Below are positions 37,209 to 48,470 of a stretch of 64,000 bases of DNA, piece by piece. Numbering within the stretch: position 1 is the first letter of the stretch; each line of letters begins with the position of its first letter. A program made the position numbers and the translations under genes. Below the pieces are notes generated by a model. The model was given only the letters and a program-made list of their open reading frames with translations. It was not told where the DNA came from and did no database searches. This DNA is from Sphaerisporangium sp. TRM90804 (GTDB lineage: Bacteria; Actinomycetota; Actinomycetes; Streptosporangiales; Streptosporangiaceae): assembly GCF_029846175.1 (NCBI RefSeq), contig NZ_JARWAC010000026.1, positions 62,001 to 126,000 on the forward strand, given 5' to 3'.

Positions 37209-38015
37209 GTGACGGCGACGATCGCGGGCGCGCCCGCCGAGATCCCGAGGCGCCCCGGCCATGCCTGGACGATGGTCGAGCGCAACCTGATGATCTACCG
37301 CCACACCTGGCCGGTGCTGCTCGCCGAGATCCTGGAGCCGTTGCTCTACCTGCTGGCGTTCGGCGTCGGCATCGGCACGCTCGTCGGCGAGGTGCCCTGG
37401 CTGCGCGACACCGCGATCACCTACCCGCAGTTCGTGGCGCCGGCCCTGCTCGCCACCGCCGCGATGAACGGCGCCATGAACGAGACCACGTTCAACATGT
37501 ACGGCAAGCTCACCACCGACAAGACGTACGAGTCGATCCTCACCACGCCCATGTCGGTCCGCTCGGTGGCCCTGGGCGAGGTGTGCTGGGCGCTCATCCG
37601 CGGCACCCTCGTCACCACCGCGTTCCTGGTCGTGGTGAGCGCGCTGGGCCTGGCGCGCCTGCCGGCCGCGCTGCTCGTCGTCCCCAGCGCGCTGCTCATC
37701 GGCTTCGCCTTCGCGTCGGCCGGGCTGCTCACGGTCACGTTCCTGCGCGACTGGCAGGACTTCCAGCTCATCCAGCTCGTGATGCTGCCGATGTTCCTGT
37801 TCGCCACGACGTTCTTCCCGCTGGAGGTGTACCCGCCCTTCGTCCAGGTGCTGGTGCGGGCTCTGCCGCTCTACCACGGCATCGAGATCGTGCGGGCCTC
37901 CTTCCTGGGCACGGGCGGCGCCCACCTGGCCACCGCCGTGGTCTACCTCGCGGTCTTCGGCGCGGTGACCCTCGCCGTCGCCGTACGCCGCCTCGAACGC
38001 ACCCTGCGCACCTAG
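37209..38015 (+). CDS. ABC-2 permease (NodJ-like), second
   Basis: 268 aa, paralogous to the preceding gene: EPLLYLLAFGVGIGTLV, MNETTFNMYGKLTTDKTYESIL, and LPMFLFATTFFPLEVYPPFV at matching positions. GTG start with AGAGGAG upstream. It completes the ATPase-permease-permease operon. Confidence 0.92.
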   Translation: MTATIAGAPAEIPRRPGHAWTMVERNLMIYRHTWPVLLAEILEPLLYLLAFGVGIGTLVGEVPWLRDTAITYPQFVAPALLATAAMNGAMNETTFNMYGKLTTDKTYESILTTPMSVRSVALGEVCWALIRGTLVTTAFLVVVSALGLARLPAALLVVPSALLIGFAFASAGLLTVTFLRDWQDFQLIQLVMLPMFLFATTFFPLEVYPPFVQVLVRALPLYHGIEIVRASFLGTGGAHLATAVVYLAVFGAVTLAVAVRRLERTLRT

Positions 38016-38218
38016 GCCCGGCACGATACCGGGAAAGGACAATCACCCCCGGACCGAACAACGGACCACAAATCCACTCGCGTTAGTCGAAAGAAAGACG
38101 GCGGGCGAAGTCCTCGAATTCATCGCCCTATATCGCCGGCGAATTCCCGACACGGGAAAACAAGGATCTCCGCGGGTGGAATCGTTCCACTGGAATCCGC
38201 TCACCCGCTCCTTCTAGA

Positions 38219-41014
38219 ATGTCGGCCACCGACTTTCAGGCGATCGGACCGGCGATGAGACGTGGTGCGGGTTCCTCACAGTCAGACGCCTACGACGTAT
38301 TCATCTCCTACAGCCATCGCCGGGACACCGGGCTGGCGGAGGCGTTGCAGTCGGAGCTGCAACGTTTCGCCTGTCCCTGGTACCGACCGAGGGTGCTGCG
38401 CGTCTTCCGCGACAAGACGAGCCTTTCGGCCAGCCCCTTCTTATGGCCCATGATCGAGCAGGCCCTCGGCGTGTCCGGCTGGTTCGTGCTCATGGCGTCC
38501 ACGGCTTCCGCGCAGTCCCCGTGGGTGCGGAAGGAGGTGGACTGGTGGGTGGCCAACCGGTCCCCGGAGCGCATGCTGATCGCCCTCACCGAGGGGACGA
38601 TCACGTGGGCGGGAGACGACTTCGACTGGCGCCGCACCGATGCGATCCCTCCATCCTTGTCAGGGGTCTTCGCCCACGAACCGCTCTGGATCGATCTGCG
38701 CGCACTGCGGCCGCCGGAGGATCCGGGGACGACGCCCGAGCGTCCCCGGTTGGGCGACATCGTGGCGGAGTTCGCCGCTCCCGTGCACGGGGTGCCGAAG
38801 GATTCGCTGGTCGGGGAGCACGTCCGGCGCCGGCGACAGACCAAGCGGGTGATCCGGCAGGTGGTCGCCCTGCTCGCCACGCTGGCGCTCATCGCGTCGA
38901 TCGCCGCCGTGGTGGCCTTCGCGCAGCGCGACGAGGCGATCCGGCAGGCCACGATCGCCACGGCCGGGCGGGCCGGCGCCGAGGCCGAGGCCCTGCTGCC
39001 CAGGCAGGTGGACGTCGCGCAGCTCGTGGCCGTGGAGGCGTATCGCATGTGGCCGGACGCGCAGACGCGGTCGGCGCTGTTCGGCGCGGTGACGGCGAGC
39101 CCGGCGCTCGTGCGGCACCTGCAGGCCGGTGGTCGCGTCTCGGCCGTCGGCGGTTCCATGGACGGGCGGACCGTCGTCGCGGGGACGCACGACGGGCGGG
39201 TGCTGCGCTGGCGGGCGGCGGACGGGGCCAGGACGGCGTCCTTCGAGCTGGCGAAGGCGGTCAGGAGCGTCACCGCCGACCGCACGGGCCGGGTCGTGGC
39301 CGCCACCGACGGCACCTCGGTGCTGACCGAGCCTCCCGGACGTCTCCCGAAGACGTGGGGCGGGGCCATCGGGGGCCTCGCCCTGTCGCCGTCCGGGCGG
39401 TTCCTGGTCGTGGCCGCCGGAGACAGGCTGACGAGGGTCGAGCTCGCGACGGGCGCGCTACGCGCCACACGCACCCTCGTCACGGCCCTCTCGGTGGCGA
39501 TGCCCGACGAGACGAAGATCGTGGTGAGCAGCGTGAGCGGGCAGTGGGAGCACTACACCGGCGCGGACCTGCGGCGCGGTCTCAGCTCGCTCCACTCACC
39601 CATGGGCGTGCACGGTTATGCCCCCACGCTCGCGAACAACGGCGCCTACCTCACCTTCACCCGCACCTTCGGCGGGCCCCTGCCGATCTACCCCACCAGC
39701 GTCGCGTTGTCGATCGCGGACGACTCCGCGCCGCAGGAGGCGCTCTCCCACGGCACCTCACCCCAGGCGATCGCCGTCAGCGACGACGGCGTCCACGCGG
39801 CGGTGGCCGACGGGAGCGCGATCTACGTGTCCTCCGTCGAGGCCGGTGTCGAGCAGACCACCCTTCCCGGCAGCGGTGTGGTGATCGACGGAGGACTGCG
39901 TTTCCTCGGCGACCGTGACCATCTCGTGTCGGCGTCCGGGCAGTCCGTCGCGCTGTGGGACCTGGATCACGCGGGACGCATCGCGCAACAGGCGGAGGTG
40001 CGCCTGACGGGGGCGTGCAGCGGATGCGGTGCGCCGCACACCGAGGTGAGCGCCGACGGCAAGCGCGTGGCCGTGCAGACCGACGGGTCGGCGGGCCTCT
40101 TCTCCGTGTACGACTGGGGCCGGCGGACCGGCGACGTCTTCGAGGCGGCCCGGCGGATTCTCGGGTGGAGCGCCGACGGCTCCGGGCTCTTCCTGGCCAA
40201 CACCGAGAACCGCCTCGAAACGCTCAGCATGCGCGACTCCAGCCGGGCCATGCGGCACACCACCGGGGAGCTGCCGCTCGAGCCGATCGCCGTGTCCAGG
40301 GACGGGCGGGATCTGCTGATCCTCGACACGGCCGGGGCGCTGGAGGTCCGCGCGGCCTCGACCGGGTCGCTTCGCCGCCGGATCGAACCCCCGGAAGGGC
40401 TGGATGCGGTGCTCCTGCCGGTCGTCGACTTCCAGCGGGGGATCGTCGTGGCCGAAGGCCTCGTCGAGTTCGCGTCACACGCCGTTCTCTACGACCTCAC
40501 CTCGGGAAAGAGCCGCATCGTGGGGTCCGGGCGCGCGCAGAACATCTCCGTGGGAGCCGGGCACGTCGTCGTCCAGCGTCGCGACGGCGACCTCGAGTTC
40601 TGGGACCGGTCGGGCACCCGACTGGAGCGCAGGATCACTCGCGACGCGAGCTTCAGCCCCGACGAGTTGTCCCCGCGAAGCATCCCGGCCGTCGGCGCCG
40701 CTTCGCTCGTCCAGCGTACTTCCGACGGCGTGATCGTGATCACCGACCTGACCACGAGAACCGACGTGGGCACCCTGCGACTGCCCGGCGAATGGGTCCA
40801 GGCCAAGACCTCGATGAGGCTCACCGACGACGGAACACACCTCGTCACCGCCGCGGACGCCGGCGGCGAGAACGGGTTGCTCGTCCGCTGGGCCCTGACC
40901 CCGTCCGCCTGGATCTCAGCCGCCTGCGCCTCCGTCGGACGGGATCTCACCGCCGCCGAATGGCGCCGCTACGTGGGCACCCCGCCCCCCGAGAACCTGT
41001 CCTGCGCCCGGTGA
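38219..41014 (+). CDS. TIR domain - transmembrane - beta-propeller protein
   Basis: 931 aa. A TIR domain (about 22-165) opens with YDVFISYSHRRD; the NADase-type glutamate is present in SPWVRKEVDWW (E106), matching the WVxKE of catalytic TIR domains. A basic stretch and one transmembrane helix (about 212-236) follow, then a repeat-rich region (about 290-890) of strand-forming WD40-like units (DGRTVVAGTHDGRVLRWRAADG, SADGKRVAVQTDG). The C-terminus (ISAACASVGRDLTAAEWRRYVG) is the cap seen on propellers of bacterial NLR-like and caspase-like proteins. It may sense a signal through the propeller and act through the cytoplasmic TIR. The start lacks a clear ribosome site; ATG 38255 is an alternative. 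Upstream DNA (38050-38218) is AT-richer. Confidence 0.88.
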   Translation: MSATDFQAIGPAMRRGAGSSQSDAYDVFISYSHRRDTGLAEALQSELQRFACPWYRPRVLRVFRDKTSLSASPFLWPMIEQALGVSGWFVLMASTASAQSPWVRKEVDWWVANRSPERMLIALTEGTITWAGDDFDWRRTDAIPPSLSGVFAHEPLWIDLRALRPPEDPGTTPERPRLGDIVAEFAAPVHGVPKDSLVGEHVRRRRQTKRVIRQVVALLATLALIASIAAVVAFAQRDEAIRQATIATAGRAGAEAEALLPRQVDVAQLVAVEAYRMWPDAQTRSALFGAVTASPALVRHLQAGGRVSAVGGSMDGRTVVAGTHDGRVLRWRAADGARTASFELAKAVRSVTADRTGRVVAATDGTSVLTEPPGRLPKTWGGAIGGLALSPSGRFLVVAAGDRLTRVELATGALRATRTLVTALSVAMPDETKIVVSSVSGQWEHYTGADLRRGLSSLHSPMGVHGYAPTLANNGAYLTFTRTFGGPLPIYPTSVALSIADDSAPQEALSHGTSPQAIAVSDDGVHAAVADGSAIYVSSVEAGVEQTTLPGSGVVIDGGLRFLGDRDHLVSASGQSVALWDLDHAGRIAQQAEVRLTGACSGCGAPHTEVSADGKRVAVQTDGSAGLFSVYDWGRRTGDVFEAARRILGWSADGSGLFLANTENRLETLSMRDSSRAMRHTTGELPLEPIAVSRDGRDLLILDTAGALEVRAASTGSLRRRIEPPEGLDAVLLPVVDFQRGIVVAEGLVEFASHAVLYDLTSGKSRIVGSGRAQNISVGAGHVVVQRRDGDLEFWDRSGTRLERRITRDASFSPDELSPRSIPAVGAASLVQRTSDGVIVITDLTTRTDVGTLRLPGEWVQAKTSMRLTDDGTHLVTAADAGGENGLLVRWALTPSAWISAACASVGRDLTAAEWRRYVGTPPPENLSCAR

Positions 41015-41046
41015 CCCGCCGTCACAGGGCGGTCCGTGACGGCGGG
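41015..41046. terminator. terminator after the TIR gene
   Basis: A perfect 11-bp stem, CCCGCCGTCAC (41015-41025) with its complement at 41036-41046, and a 10-base loop, starting immediately after the stop codon. Confidence 0.8.
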
Positions 41047-41120
41047 CGACGACCGTGCGCGCCGGACGGGCGACCCGGTCGAGGCCCGGCGCCCGCCGGC
41101 CGGCGCGCCGCCGAGGACGG

Positions 41121-41735
41121 TCAGCGTGAGTAGTGCTCGACGACGAGCTGCTCGTCGACGGGGATCGCGACCTGCGCGCGCTCGGGCCGGGAGACCAGCG
41201 TGAACCGCAGCTCGTCGAGGTTCACGTCGAGATAGGGCGCGGTGATCTCGTCGGCGTAGGTGCCCTCGGCCGCCGCCACGAACGGCTGCGCCTGGCGCGA
41301 CCTGGGGCGCACGGCGACGGTCTGCCCCGGCTTGACGAGGTAGCTGGGAATGTCCACCTTGCGGCCGTCGACGGTGATGTGCCCGTGGTTGACGTACTGG
41401 CGGGCGGCGTAGATGGACGGGGCCAGCCCGGCCCGCAGCACGAGCGAGGCCAGGCGGCTCTCCAGCAGGCTGACCAGCTCGGCGCCCGAGCGTCCGGGCC
41501 GGCGCACCGCCAGGTCCCAGTACCGCCTCATCTGCCGCTCCGAGACGTCGTAGTACCAGCGCAGCTTCTGCTTCTCCATCCGCCGCAGGCTGTAGTCGCC
41601 GGCGGCGCGGCGGTTGGTCTTGCGGCCGTGCTCGCCGGGCGGGTAGGGCCGGTTCTCGAAGTAGCGGACGGCCTTGCGGGTGAGCGGCACACCCGCCCTC
41701 CTGGAAAGTCGCACCTTCGGTCCGGTGTAGCGCAT
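41121..41735 (-). CDS. rpsD: ribosomal protein S4 paralogue, cysteine-free
   Basis: 204 aa with the S4 N-terminal domain (YTGPKVRLSRRAG, PYPPGEHGRK) and the S4 RNA-binding domain (LESRLASLVLRAG, ARQYVNHGHITVDGRKVDIPSY), ending VDEQLVVEHYSR. The N-terminal region that carries four zinc-ligand cysteines in the C+ form of S4 has none here, so this is a zinc-independent copy. It stands alone, not in the rpsM-rpsK-rpsD-rpoA operon, so it is probably a second, conditionally expressed copy. ATG 41735 follows GTGGAG. Upstream lies an iron-box-like operator rather than a Zur box. Confidence 0.92.
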   Translation of the reverse strand: MRYTGPKVRLSRRAGVPLTRKAVRYFENRPYPPGEHGRKTNRRAAGDYSLRRMEKQKLRWYYDVSERQMRRYWDLAVRRPGRSGAELVSLLESRLASLVLRAGLAPSIYAARQYVNHGHITVDGRKVDIPSYLVKPGQTVAVRPRSRQAQPFVAAAEGTYADEITAPYLDVNLDELRFTLVSRPERAQVAIPVDEQLVVEHYSR

Positions 41736-41757
41736 GGCGTTCTCCACGTGGTTAGCT

Positions 41758-41785
41758 TTACCTTAGTTAGGTAAGCCTAACCTAT
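41758..41785. promoter_or_regulatory. IdeR/DmdR-type iron box between S4 paralogue and DUF2470 gene
   Basis: TTAGGTAAGCCTAACCTAT (41767-41785) matches 18 of 19 positions of the DtxR/IdeR consensus TWAGGTWAGSCTWACCTWA. It overlaps a second near-palindrome, TTACCTTAGTTAGGTAA (41758-41774), so two dimers could bind. It lies 23-40 bp from the S4 start and 32-59 bp from the DUF2470 start, a position suited to repress both when iron is plentiful. Confidence 0.85.
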
Positions 41786-41816
41786 ATTGACGATGCGACG
41801 ACGAGGAGCCCCGGCC

Positions 41817-42557
41817 ATGCACGTGACCGTCCCACCGATCACCGAACGAGTCCGCAGCCTCGCCGCCACGGCGGTCCCCACCCATGTCTCCCTTGACGGC
41901 TCGGCCCACGCGGCCAGGGGCGGGGTGGACGACGCCGGGCGCCCGCTGCTGCTGGTCAAGCCGGGCGACCCCCTGCACGGCGTGCCGGACGCCGACGACG
42001 TGGTGGTCACCGTCGACCTCGCCGCCTGCCGCACCCTCGGCGGCGCCGACCAGGCGCGCGGCCTGCTGAAGGTGCACGGGTGGGCGCAGGCCGTGCCGCG
42101 TGAGCTGGTGCGCGAGGCGGCCGTGGCGGTGGCCGGCCGGTGCCCGGACGAGGCGCTCTTCGCCGCCGTGGAGGGCGGCCCGGCCGGTTCGCGCCTGTTC
42201 CGGGTGGACGTGGGCTACGTGATCTACCTGACCGGCCAGGAGTCGGGCATGCTGGACGCCGAGGACTACCTCGGCGCCGGGCCCGACCCGCTGCTGGACG
42301 CCGCCGAGCGCATGCTGGGCCACGTCAACGAGTCCCACCGCGACCAGCTCCAGCACGCCATGCGCGTCCTGCTCGGCCACCCGGTGCCCGACGTCTGGCT
42401 GTGGGAGCTCGACCGCTACGGGGCGACCGTCCGCTCGGGGATCGAGGACCCCACGCTCATCCGCCTGCCGTGGCCGTCGCCGGTCGACGGCCCGGCCGAG
42501 CTGGAGCGGGCCCTGGCCTGCCTGCTGTGCCCGCACGGGAGCGCGCCGGGCGCCTGA
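41817..42557 (+). CDS. DUF2470 domain protein (HugZ/heme-utilisation-like)
   Basis: 246 aa. The C-terminal third has the DUF2470 signature (HVNESHRDQLQHAMRVLLG, then VWLWELDRYGATVRSG). The N-terminal part looks like a split-barrel flavin-reductase-like domain (HAARGGVDDAGRPLLLVKPGDPLHG) of the pyridoxamine-oxidase/HugZ type. Such proteins are linked to heme or iron use. ATG 41817 follows GAGGAG. The iron box just upstream implies induction under iron starvation. Confidence 0.87.
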   Translation: MHVTVPPITERVRSLAATAVPTHVSLDGSAHAARGGVDDAGRPLLLVKPGDPLHGVPDADDVVVTVDLAACRTLGGADQARGLLKVHGWAQAVPRELVREAAVAVAGRCPDEALFAAVEGGPAGSRLFRVDVGYVIYLTGQESGMLDAEDYLGAGPDPLLDAAERMLGHVNESHRDQLQHAMRVLLGHPVPDVWLWELDRYGATVRSGIEDPTLIRLPWPSPVDGPAELERALACLLCPHGSAPGA

Positions 42558-42563
42558 CCCGGC

Positions 42564-43790
42564 TCAGGCCGTCGCGCGCTGCGAAGGGGACGCCATTCCG
42601 GCGCCCGCCGGCAGGACGGCGTCGGCGGCGGTGTCGAAGGCCTCGGGGGCCAGGACGTGGTCGATGACCATGAGCGCGCAGCCGGTGATCCCGGCCCCCG
42701 GGCCGAGCCGGCTGCGCTCGATGCGCAGGCTGCGCGTGGACAGCGCCGTCGAGCGCCGGTAGACCACCTCGCGCACCGCCGACACCAGCGGCTGGAACGC
42801 CTCCGCCACGTCGCCGCCGAGCACCACCACCGCGGGGTTGAGCAGGTTGACCGCGCTCGCCACCACCTCGCCCAGCAGGCGGCCCGCGCGGCGCACGACG
42901 GTCATCGTCTCGGCGTCGCCGGCGCGCACCAGCCGCGTGACGTCGGCCAGCGTGAAGACCTCGCGCCCGCGCGCCCGCAGGTCGCGCAGGATCGCGGTGC
43001 CGCTGGCCACCGAGTCGACGCAGTCGACGTTGCCGCACCGGCACAGCACGCCGCCGCCGTCGCGGACCGGGATGTGCCCGATCTCCCCGGCCGCGCCGAG
43101 CGCGCCGCGCAGGATCTCGCCTCCGGCGATCACGCCGGCGCCGATGCGGGTGGACACCTTGACGAACAGCAGGTCGTCGACGCTGCGGGCGTACGACGCG
43201 CGGTACTCCCCCATGGCGATGACGTTGACGTCGTTGTCCACGAAGACGGGCACCGGGTAGCGCTCGGAGATCAGCGGCGGGATGACCACGCCGGTCCAGC
43301 TCGCCATCACGCGGGCGCTCTCGGTGCGCCCGGCGGCGAACTCGACGGTCGCGGGGACGCCCATGCCGACCCCGCGGACGGCCGACAGCGGGCGTCCGGC
43401 GAGCAGGTCGGCCCAGACGTCCATCAGCAGCGGCAGCACCACGTCGGGGCCGCGCTCGACGTCGATCTCCAGGTCGGTGCGCGCCAGCTCGGCCCCGGCG
43501 AGGTCGCACACGGCGATCTGGGTGCGGCTGGCGCCGAGCGAGGCGGCCAGCACGACGCCGCCCGCGGCGTTGAAGCTCAGGCGGGCGGGGGGCCTGCCGC
43601 CCGTGGAAGGCCCGTCGGTGTCCTCGGCGATCAGGCCGGCGGAGAGCAGCTCGGTGACCCGCAGCGCCACGGCCGGCCGCGACAGCCCGGTCATCCTGCC
43701 GATGTCGGCGCGCGTGAGGGCCTCACCGGTGCGGATGAGGCGCAGGACCTCCCCGCTGCCGGCGACCGTGGACGCTGATCGTCGAACCAT
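42564..43790 (-). CDS. ROK-family transcriptional regulator
   Basis: 408 aa. N-terminal winged HTH (TRADIGRMTGLSRPAVALRVTELLSAGLI) and a ROK sugar-kinase-like domain with FVDNDVNVIAMGEYR and the zinc motif CRCGNVDCVDSVASG. These proteins bind sugars and repress sugar catabolic genes. It is divergent from the Entner-Doudoroff operon across 143 bp that contain an inverted repeat, so it is the likely regulator of zwf-edd-glk-eda. ATG 43790 is chosen; the frame before it crosses the promoter. Confidence 0.92.
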   Translation of the reverse strand: MVRRSASTVAGSGEVLRLIRTGEALTRADIGRMTGLSRPAVALRVTELLSAGLIAEDTDGPSTGGRPPARLSFNAAGGVVLAASLGASRTQIAVCDLAGAELARTDLEIDVERGPDVVLPLLMDVWADLLAGRPLSAVRGVGMGVPATVEFAAGRTESARVMASWTGVVIPPLISERYPVPVFVDNDVNVIAMGEYRASYARSVDDLLFVKVSTRIGAGVIAGGEILRGALGAAGEIGHIPVRDGGGVLCRCGNVDCVDSVASGTAILRDLRARGREVFTLADVTRLVRAGDAETMTVVRRAGRLLGEVVASAVNLLNPAVVVLGGDVAEAFQPLVSAVREVVYRRSTALSTRSLRIERSRLGPGAGITGCALMVIDHVLAPEAFDTAADAVLPAGAGMASPSQRATA

Positions 43791-43812
43791 CGGCACAGTC
43801 AACCACACCCTC

Positions 43813-43893
43813 TTTTGTAAACCAAAATTCCTAAGTTGCTCACCCCTAATGCCAAAACTGTGGTTGTGCGCCACCATAAGATCCGGCTAGTGT
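43813..43893. promoter_or_regulatory. operator and promoter between ROK regulator and zwf
   Basis: TTTTGTAAACCAAAA (43813-43827) has exact 5-bp inverted arms and is a candidate ROK operator. TTGTGC (43864-43869) and TAGTGT (43888-43893), 18 bp apart, form a plausible promoter facing zwf. The region is much AT-richer than its flanks. Confidence 0.5.
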
Positions 43894-43933
43894 CCGATCT
43901 GTCCCCTACTTGGTGAAAAACGGAGTCTCCCCC

Positions 43934-45531
43934 GTGCCTGAGCCAGCCACCACGCTCGCCCCGCCCTCCCCGTCCGCGCCCGACGACGCCCGCGCGCTCG
44001 ACGCCCGGGCGGAGCCCGAGGCCACCTCGGAGCGGTCCGCCGCGCCGGCGATCGAGGCGGGGGGCGACGGCGCGCACCTGGCCGACCTCGTCGTGTTCGG
44101 CGGCACCGGCGACCTGTCCATGCGCAAGCTGCTCCCCGCGCTGTTCCACGCGGACCGCGACGGGCGGCTGGCCCCGCAGACCCGCGTCATCGCCCTGTCG
44201 CGCGGCGCGCTCAGCGACGACGACTTCCGCGACAAGGTGCGGGCGGGGGTGCGGCCGGGGCTCTACCCCGACGACGCCGACGGCTGGGAGCGGTTCCTGG
44301 AGCGGCTGCACCACGTCGCCGTCGACGTCGGCGACCCCGGCCACGACGGCTGGGGCTCGATGCGCCGCCTGCTCGCCGGGCGCGACGAGATCGACCGGGT
44401 GTTCTACCTGGCCAGCCCCCCGATGACGTTCGGACCGTTCTGCCGCGCGCTGGACACCGCGGGCCTGGTGACGCCCCGCTCGCGTGTGGTGCTGGAGAAG
44501 CCGCTCGGACGCGACCTGGCCGGCGCCCAGCAGATCAACGCCGAGGTCGGCGCCATCTTCGACGAGCACCGCGTCTTCCGCATCGACCACTACCTGGGCA
44601 AGGAGACCGTCCAGAACCTGCTGGTCCTGCGCTTCGCCAACGCGTTCCTGGAGCCGATCTGGAACTCGTTGTGGATCGACCACGTCCAGATCACCGCGGC
44701 CGAGTCGGTCGGCACGCCCGGCCGTCGCGGTTACTACGACCACGCGGGCGCGCTGCGCGACATGGTGCAGAACCACCTGCTCCAGCTCCTGTGCATGGTC
44801 GCGATGGAGCCGCCCGCGCGCAACGACCGCGAGTCGATCCGCGACGAGAAGGTCAAGGTCCTGCAGTCGCTGCGCCCCATCACCGGCGGCGAGGCGAGCC
44901 GGTTCACCGTGCGCGGCCAGTACGTGGCGGGCGAGGTCGACGACGAGCCGGTGCCCGGCTACCTCGACGAGCCCGACAAGACGCCGCCCACCGAGGCCTC
45001 GCGCCGGGTGGAGACGTTCACCGCGATCCGCGCCGAGATCAAGAACTGGCGCTGGGCCGGCGTGCCGTTCTACCTGCGCACCGGCAAGCGGCTGCCCGAC
45101 CGCCGCTCGGAGATCGTCGTGCAGTTCAAGGACGTGCCGCACTCGATCTTCCCCGGCGGCGGCCCCAACCGCCTGGTGCTGCGGCTGCAGCCGAGCGAGG
45201 GCATCGACCTGCACATCATGGCCAAGGAGCCGGGAGCCGGCGAGATCGTGCTGCGCCCGGTGCCGCTCAAGCTGAGCTTCGCCGACACCTTCCGCGCCCG
45301 CGTCCCCGAGGCGTACGAGCGGCTGCTGATGGACGTGCTGTCGGGCAACCCCACGCTGTTCATGCGGCGTGACGAGGTCGAGGCCGCCTGGCGGTGGATC
45401 GACCCGATCATCGCCGCCTGGGAGGCGAGCGAGGCCCTGCCCGAGCACTACATGGCCGGGACCACCGGGCCGAGCGCCGCTCACGAGCTCCTCGCCCGCA
45501 GCGGCCGCGCCTGGCACGAGGAGGACAACGC

Positions 45532-45535
<4 letters not shown>
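43934..45535 (+). CDS. zwf: glucose-6-phosphate dehydrogenase
   Basis: 533 aa. Oxidises glucose 6-phosphate to 6-phosphogluconolactone with reduction of NAD(P). Nucleotide-binding [12 protein letters not shown], active-site RIDHYLGKE and the substrate-binding [10 protein letters not shown] are intact. An extra Ala/Pro/Glu-rich N-terminus of about 45 aa precedes the domain. GTG 43934 has GGAG eight bases upstream; TTG 43910 is less likely. First gene of the Entner-Doudoroff operon. No 6-phosphogluconolactonase gene is present; spontaneous hydrolysis or a distant pgl must serve. Confidence 0.96.
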
Positions 45536-47420
<1,885 letters not shown>

Positions 47421-47424
<4 letters not shown>

Positions 47425-48470
47425 CCTCACCGGTCCCACCACCCTCCCCGGAGGGTCCCTGGCTCGTCGCCGACATCGGCGGCACCAACGCCCGCTTCGG
47501 CCTGGTCGTCGAGCCCGGCGCGCGTCCCGCGGCCGTCGCCGTGCTGCCCGGCGCCGGGCACGTCGGGCTGCCGGACGCCGTGGACGCCTACCTGGCCGGG
47601 CACGCGGGCGGGGCGCGCCCGGTCGCGGCCTGCCTGGCGGTCGCCGGGCCGGTCAACGCCGACCTCTACCGGCTCACCAACACCGGGTGGTCGGGCTCGG
47701 CGACCGCGCTGGGCATCCCCCATGTGGAGCTGCTCAACGACTTCGAGGCGCTGGCCCTCGCCCTGCCGCACCTGGAGGGCGCCGACCTCGCCTCGCTCGG
47801 CGGCCCCGATCCGGCGCCGGACATGGTGAAGGCGGTGCTCGGCCCGGGCACCGGCCTGGGCGTCGCCGGGCTGGTCCCGGCGCGGTCGGGGTGGGTGCCG
47901 GTGCCCGGCGAGGGCGGGCACGTCTCGGCACCCGCCGTCACCGACCTGGAGATCGAGGTCATCCGGGCGCTGCGCGCGGACGGCATGTCGTTCGTGGACG
48001 CCGAGCACCTGCTGTCGGGGCCGGGCCTGGTGCGGCTGCGCCACGGGCTGGGGCTGGTGGACGGCGTCCGCGTCGAACCGCTCGCCGCGCCGGAGATCGT
48101 CGCCCGGGTGGACGACACGCTGTGCGCGCGGACGGTCGACGTGTTCTGTGGCCTATTGGGGAGCTTCGCCGCTAATGTCGCTCTTACGCTGGGAGCGCAC
48201 GGCGGAGTGTACCTCGGGGGTGGGATCGTGCCGCGGATCGTCCGACGGATCAACGACAGCGACTTCCGGCGCCGGTTCGAGGCCAACCTCGTGCTGTCGG
48301 GCTACCTGACCGGGATCGCCACCACGGCGATCGTCGCCGAGCAGCCGGCGCTGACCGGCGCCGCCGCCTGGCTCGCCCAGCGCGTCGCCGACCGCGAGTC
48401 CACCCTCACGGCGCCGGGGGCACCGCGGTCCCCGTCGCCGTCCCCGCAGGCAAGGAGTACCGCGAAGTGA
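47421..48470 (+). CDS. glk: glucokinase, Glk (PF02685-like) type
   Basis: 349 aa. Phosphorylates glucose with [41 protein letters not shown] and VPGEGGHVS are typical of the proteobacterial-style Glk family, unlike the ROK-type glucokinase usual in actinobacteria. The last 25 residues are a Ser/Pro-rich extension. It overlaps edd and eda through GTGA junctions. Confidence 0.93.

Noticed and set aside
38219-41014. TIR protein as part of a classical defence island
   Set aside because: Neighbours are an exporter and a ribosomal protein gene; no nuclease, cyclase, Sir2 or restriction gene is present.
41740-41790. A Zur box upstream of the S4 paralogue
   Set aside because: The usual actinobacterial Zur pattern (TGAAAATGATTTTCA-like) is not found; the palindrome fits the iron-box consensus instead.
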